The position numbers were made by a program, and so were the translations under genes. 8,277 nt of DNA, from the NCBI GenBank assembly GCA_003153875.1, contig PMBY01000200.1:14038-22314 (forward strand). The letters are read 5' to 3'. Below are positions 7,189 through 8,277 of the stretch, piece after piece (position 1 is the first letter of the stretch; each line of letters opens with the position of its first letter). Origin of the DNA: Myxococcales bacterium. Lineage in GTDB: Bacteria > Myxococcota > Polyangia > Fen-1088. Below the pieces are notes generated by a model. It was not told the origin of the DNA. It saw only the letters and a program-made list of their open reading frames with translations, and did not search any database.

Positions 7189-7210
7189 AATTCGGGCGGA
7201 CTCGTCTCTG

Positions 7211-7219
7211 TGATACTAT
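7211..7219 (+). promoter_or_regulatory. Candidate extended -10 box just upstream of the SIMPL gene
   Basis: TGATACTAT fits the extended -10 pattern TGnTAnnAT, matching four of six bases of TATAAT. Its last base is seven positions before the A of ATG 7226, so transcription would begin at or next to the start codon. No SD is visible. This is consistent with a leaderless mRNA. The -35 region would fall in the palindrome (7191-7196, TTCGGG), which matches poorly. Confidence 0.35.
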
Positions 7220-7225
7220 CCCGGC

Positions 7226-7993
7226 ATGGCAAACGGAACGGTTGTGACCCGTCCGGGTGGCGGAGGCATGGTGGTGGCCAGTGTGGCTTTTGTGGTGGCC
7301 ACCATCATCGCAGGCAACACCTGGGAGCGGACCAAGACGCGGCCCAAGGGCCGCACCATCGAGGTGACCGGCTCGGCCAAGAAGCGCATCGTGTCCGATC
7401 AGATCGAGTGGAGCGCCGGCCTGGAGACGCAGAACATGGATCGCACGGTGGCCTACCGCACGCTGGCCGGTCACGTGCACACGGCTCTCGCCTACCTGAC
7501 CGAACAAGGCATCAAGAACGAAGAGGTCCGGGTGGCCTCGGCCAGCGTTCAGGAAGTGCACCAGACGGAAACCTCGGGCAGCGGTGAGGACCGCGTGCAG
7601 CGCGAGATCTTCAAGGGCTACCGCACGTCACAGACCATCACCGTGCGTTCCGGCGACGTGACCCGGGTCGAGCGCATCTCGCGCGAGATCACCCAGCTTC
7701 TGGAACGCGGGGTTCCCATCGCCTCGTCGCGACCGCTGTATTTCTACACCAAGCTGGGCGAGATGAAGATCGAGATGCTGGCCGCCGCGGCCAAGGACGC
7801 CCGCGTGCGCGCCACCAACATGCTGGAACAGACCGGGGGCGCGAAGCTGGGCAAGCTGCGCTTCGCCGACATGGGCGTCATCAACGTGAATCCGGCCAAC
7901 TCGACCGAGACCTCCTGGGAAGGTCGCAACGACACCTCGTCGCTGGATAAGGACATCCTGACCGTCGTGCACGTGACGTTTGATCTCGACTAG
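7226..7993 (+). CDS. SIMPL-domain (DUF541) protein with N-terminal membrane anchor
   Basis: A 255-residue protein. Residues 1-13 are Gly-rich, 15-31 form one hydrophobic segment (MVVASVAFVVATIIAG), and the rest is the SIMPL domain. The fold is recognisable from TIEVTGSAKKRI (44-55), a central FKGYRTSQTITVR (129-141), the highly conserved SRPLYFYTKLGEMKIEMLAAAAKDAR region (168-193), GGAKLGKLR (204-212), NPANS, NDTSSLDKDI and the closing beta strand TVVHVTFDLD. There is no signal-peptidase site after the helix and no lipobox, so I predict a membrane-anchored extracytoplasmic domain. SIMPL proteins occur as periplasmic or membrane-anchored proteins of poorly defined function; some are linked to stress responses. 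No enzymatic residues are apparent. The gene stands between the palindromic repeat and the topoisomerase gene. It has no SD and a -10-like box abutting the start. Confidence 0.87.
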   Translation: MANGTVVTRPGGGGMVVASVAFVVATIIAGNTWERTKTRPKGRTIEVTGSAKKRIVSDQIEWSAGLETQNMDRTVAYRTLAGHVHTALAYLTEQGIKNEEVRVASASVQEVHQTETSGSGEDRVQREIFKGYRTSQTITVRSGDVTRVERISREITQLLERGVPIASSRPLYFYTKLGEMKIEMLAAAAKDARVRATNMLEQTGGAKLGKLRFADMGVINVNPANSTETSWEGRNDTSSLDKDILTVVHVTFDLD

Positions 7994-8007
7994 GAAGACC
8001 GCCTTAC

Positions 8008-8066
8008 TTGATCTTGCGCCTTCCGTCCCCTAACTTGGGGGCCACGCCGTTTTGTGCGGCGCCCCA
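8008..8066 (+). promoter_or_regulatory. Possible promoter and stem-loop upstream of the topoisomerase A gene
   Basis: TTGATC (8008-8013) and TAACTT (8031-8036) are separated by exactly 17 nt and could be a weak sigma70 promoter. TGGGG (8036-8040) can pair with CCCCA (8062-8066), enclosing an inner GCCG/CGGC stem (8046-8049 with 8057-8060) and a 7-nt loop. The hairpin could be a terminator for the upstream SIMPL gene or a 5'-leader structure for the downstream gene. No run of T follows directly, and no SD precedes ATG 8075. Confidence 0.3.
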
Positions 8067-8074
8067 GTAGTTTC

Positions 8075-8277
8075 ATGTCCGAGCGACAACTCGATCTTCT
8101 CGACGAAAATGGTGTAAGGCCTGCCCTGCCGCCGGCCAAGGGCAAGGGCGGGGGAGGACGGGGTCGGGGCAAGGGTGGCGGTGACGAACCGCCGACGCCG
8201 CCCGCTGACGCCAATCTGGCCGACGAGGCGCAGCGCCGCTATCTCAACTACGCGGTCAGCGTGATCACGGCGCGCGC
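8075..8277 (+). CDS. DNA gyrase / topoisomerase IV subunit A, N-terminal fragment (3' truncated by window edge)
   Basis: The A subunit of type IIA topoisomerases carries the DNA-cleaving tyrosine and changes DNA supercoiling (gyrase) or decatenates chromosomes (topo IV). Only 67 complete codons are visible. Residues 1-20 are MSERQLDLLDENGVRPALPP, 22-36 are a Gly/Lys/Arg-rich run, and 38-46 are Asp/Pro-rich. The family's conserved opening then appears as EAQRRYLNYAVSVITARA, equivalent to the [21 protein letters not shown] region of GyrA. The winged-helix domain, quinolone-resistance region and catalytic Tyr lie outside the window. The YLNYA wording recalls ParC-type sequences, but the C-terminal domain needed to separate GyrA from ParC is missing, so I give no symbol. 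Start ATG 8075 is the only convincing one, though it lacks an SD. The roughly 45-residue lead is longer than usual. Confidence 0.85.
   Translation, partial: MSERQLDLLDENGVRPALPPAKGKGGGGRGRGKGGGDEPPTPPADANLADEAQRRYLNYAVSVITAR

Overview
This 8.3 kb window reads as ordinary chromosome from a GC-rich Gram-negative bacterium. I estimate GC in the mid-60s percent but did not count it. Myxococcota or a related deltaproteobacterial lineage is my best guess. The grounds are the deltaproteobacterial style of the Lgt signature, a cysteine motif in one Lgt resembling those common in myxobacterial secreted proteins, and the gyrase/topoisomerase IV A N-terminus. No gene in the window proves the assignment. 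Apart from one palindromic intergenic repeat I see no mobile element, CRISPR array, tRNA or rRNA.

Layout: (1) 1-374, plus strand, is the 3' end of pgsA (phosphatidylglycerophosphate synthase). (2) Facing it on the minus strand is a compact four-gene operon read from about 5781 down to 500: ileS, lspA, lgt copy A, lgt copy B. The joins are a 4-nt ATGA overlap, a 13-nt gap and a 4-nt GTGA overlap. (3) Reading away from ileS on the plus strand are a dCMP/deoxycytidylate deaminase-type gene (5822-6289), a secreted DUF882/YcbK-type M15 peptidoglycan peptidase (6387-7121), a perfect 24-bp inverted repeat (7124-7188), a membrane-anchored SIMPL-domain (DUF541) protein (7226-7993), and the first 67 codons of a DNA gyrase/topoisomerase IV A subunit (8075 to the window end).

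The genes connect loosely through the cell envelope. PgsA makes the precursor of phosphatidylglycerol, which is the diacylglyceryl donor for Lgt. Lgt lipidates prolipoproteins and LspA then removes their signal peptides. The M15 peptidase probably trims peptidoglycan. The ileS-lspA pairing is known from many proteobacteria. The unusual part is the addition of two tandem, clearly non-identical Lgt homologues. Both lack several residues of the classical Lgt signature, and one carries a six-cysteine insertion in a predicted periplasmic loop.

Other points worth a look are non-canonical HIGH and KMSKS signatures in IleRS, a very short divergent ileS/deaminase start region where two potential ATG codons overlap in one CATG, nested palindromes between the M15 and SIMPL genes, a Gly/Lys/Arg-rich N-terminal extension on the topoisomerase, and a contrast between SD-led genes inside the operon and SD-less genes at transcript starts.
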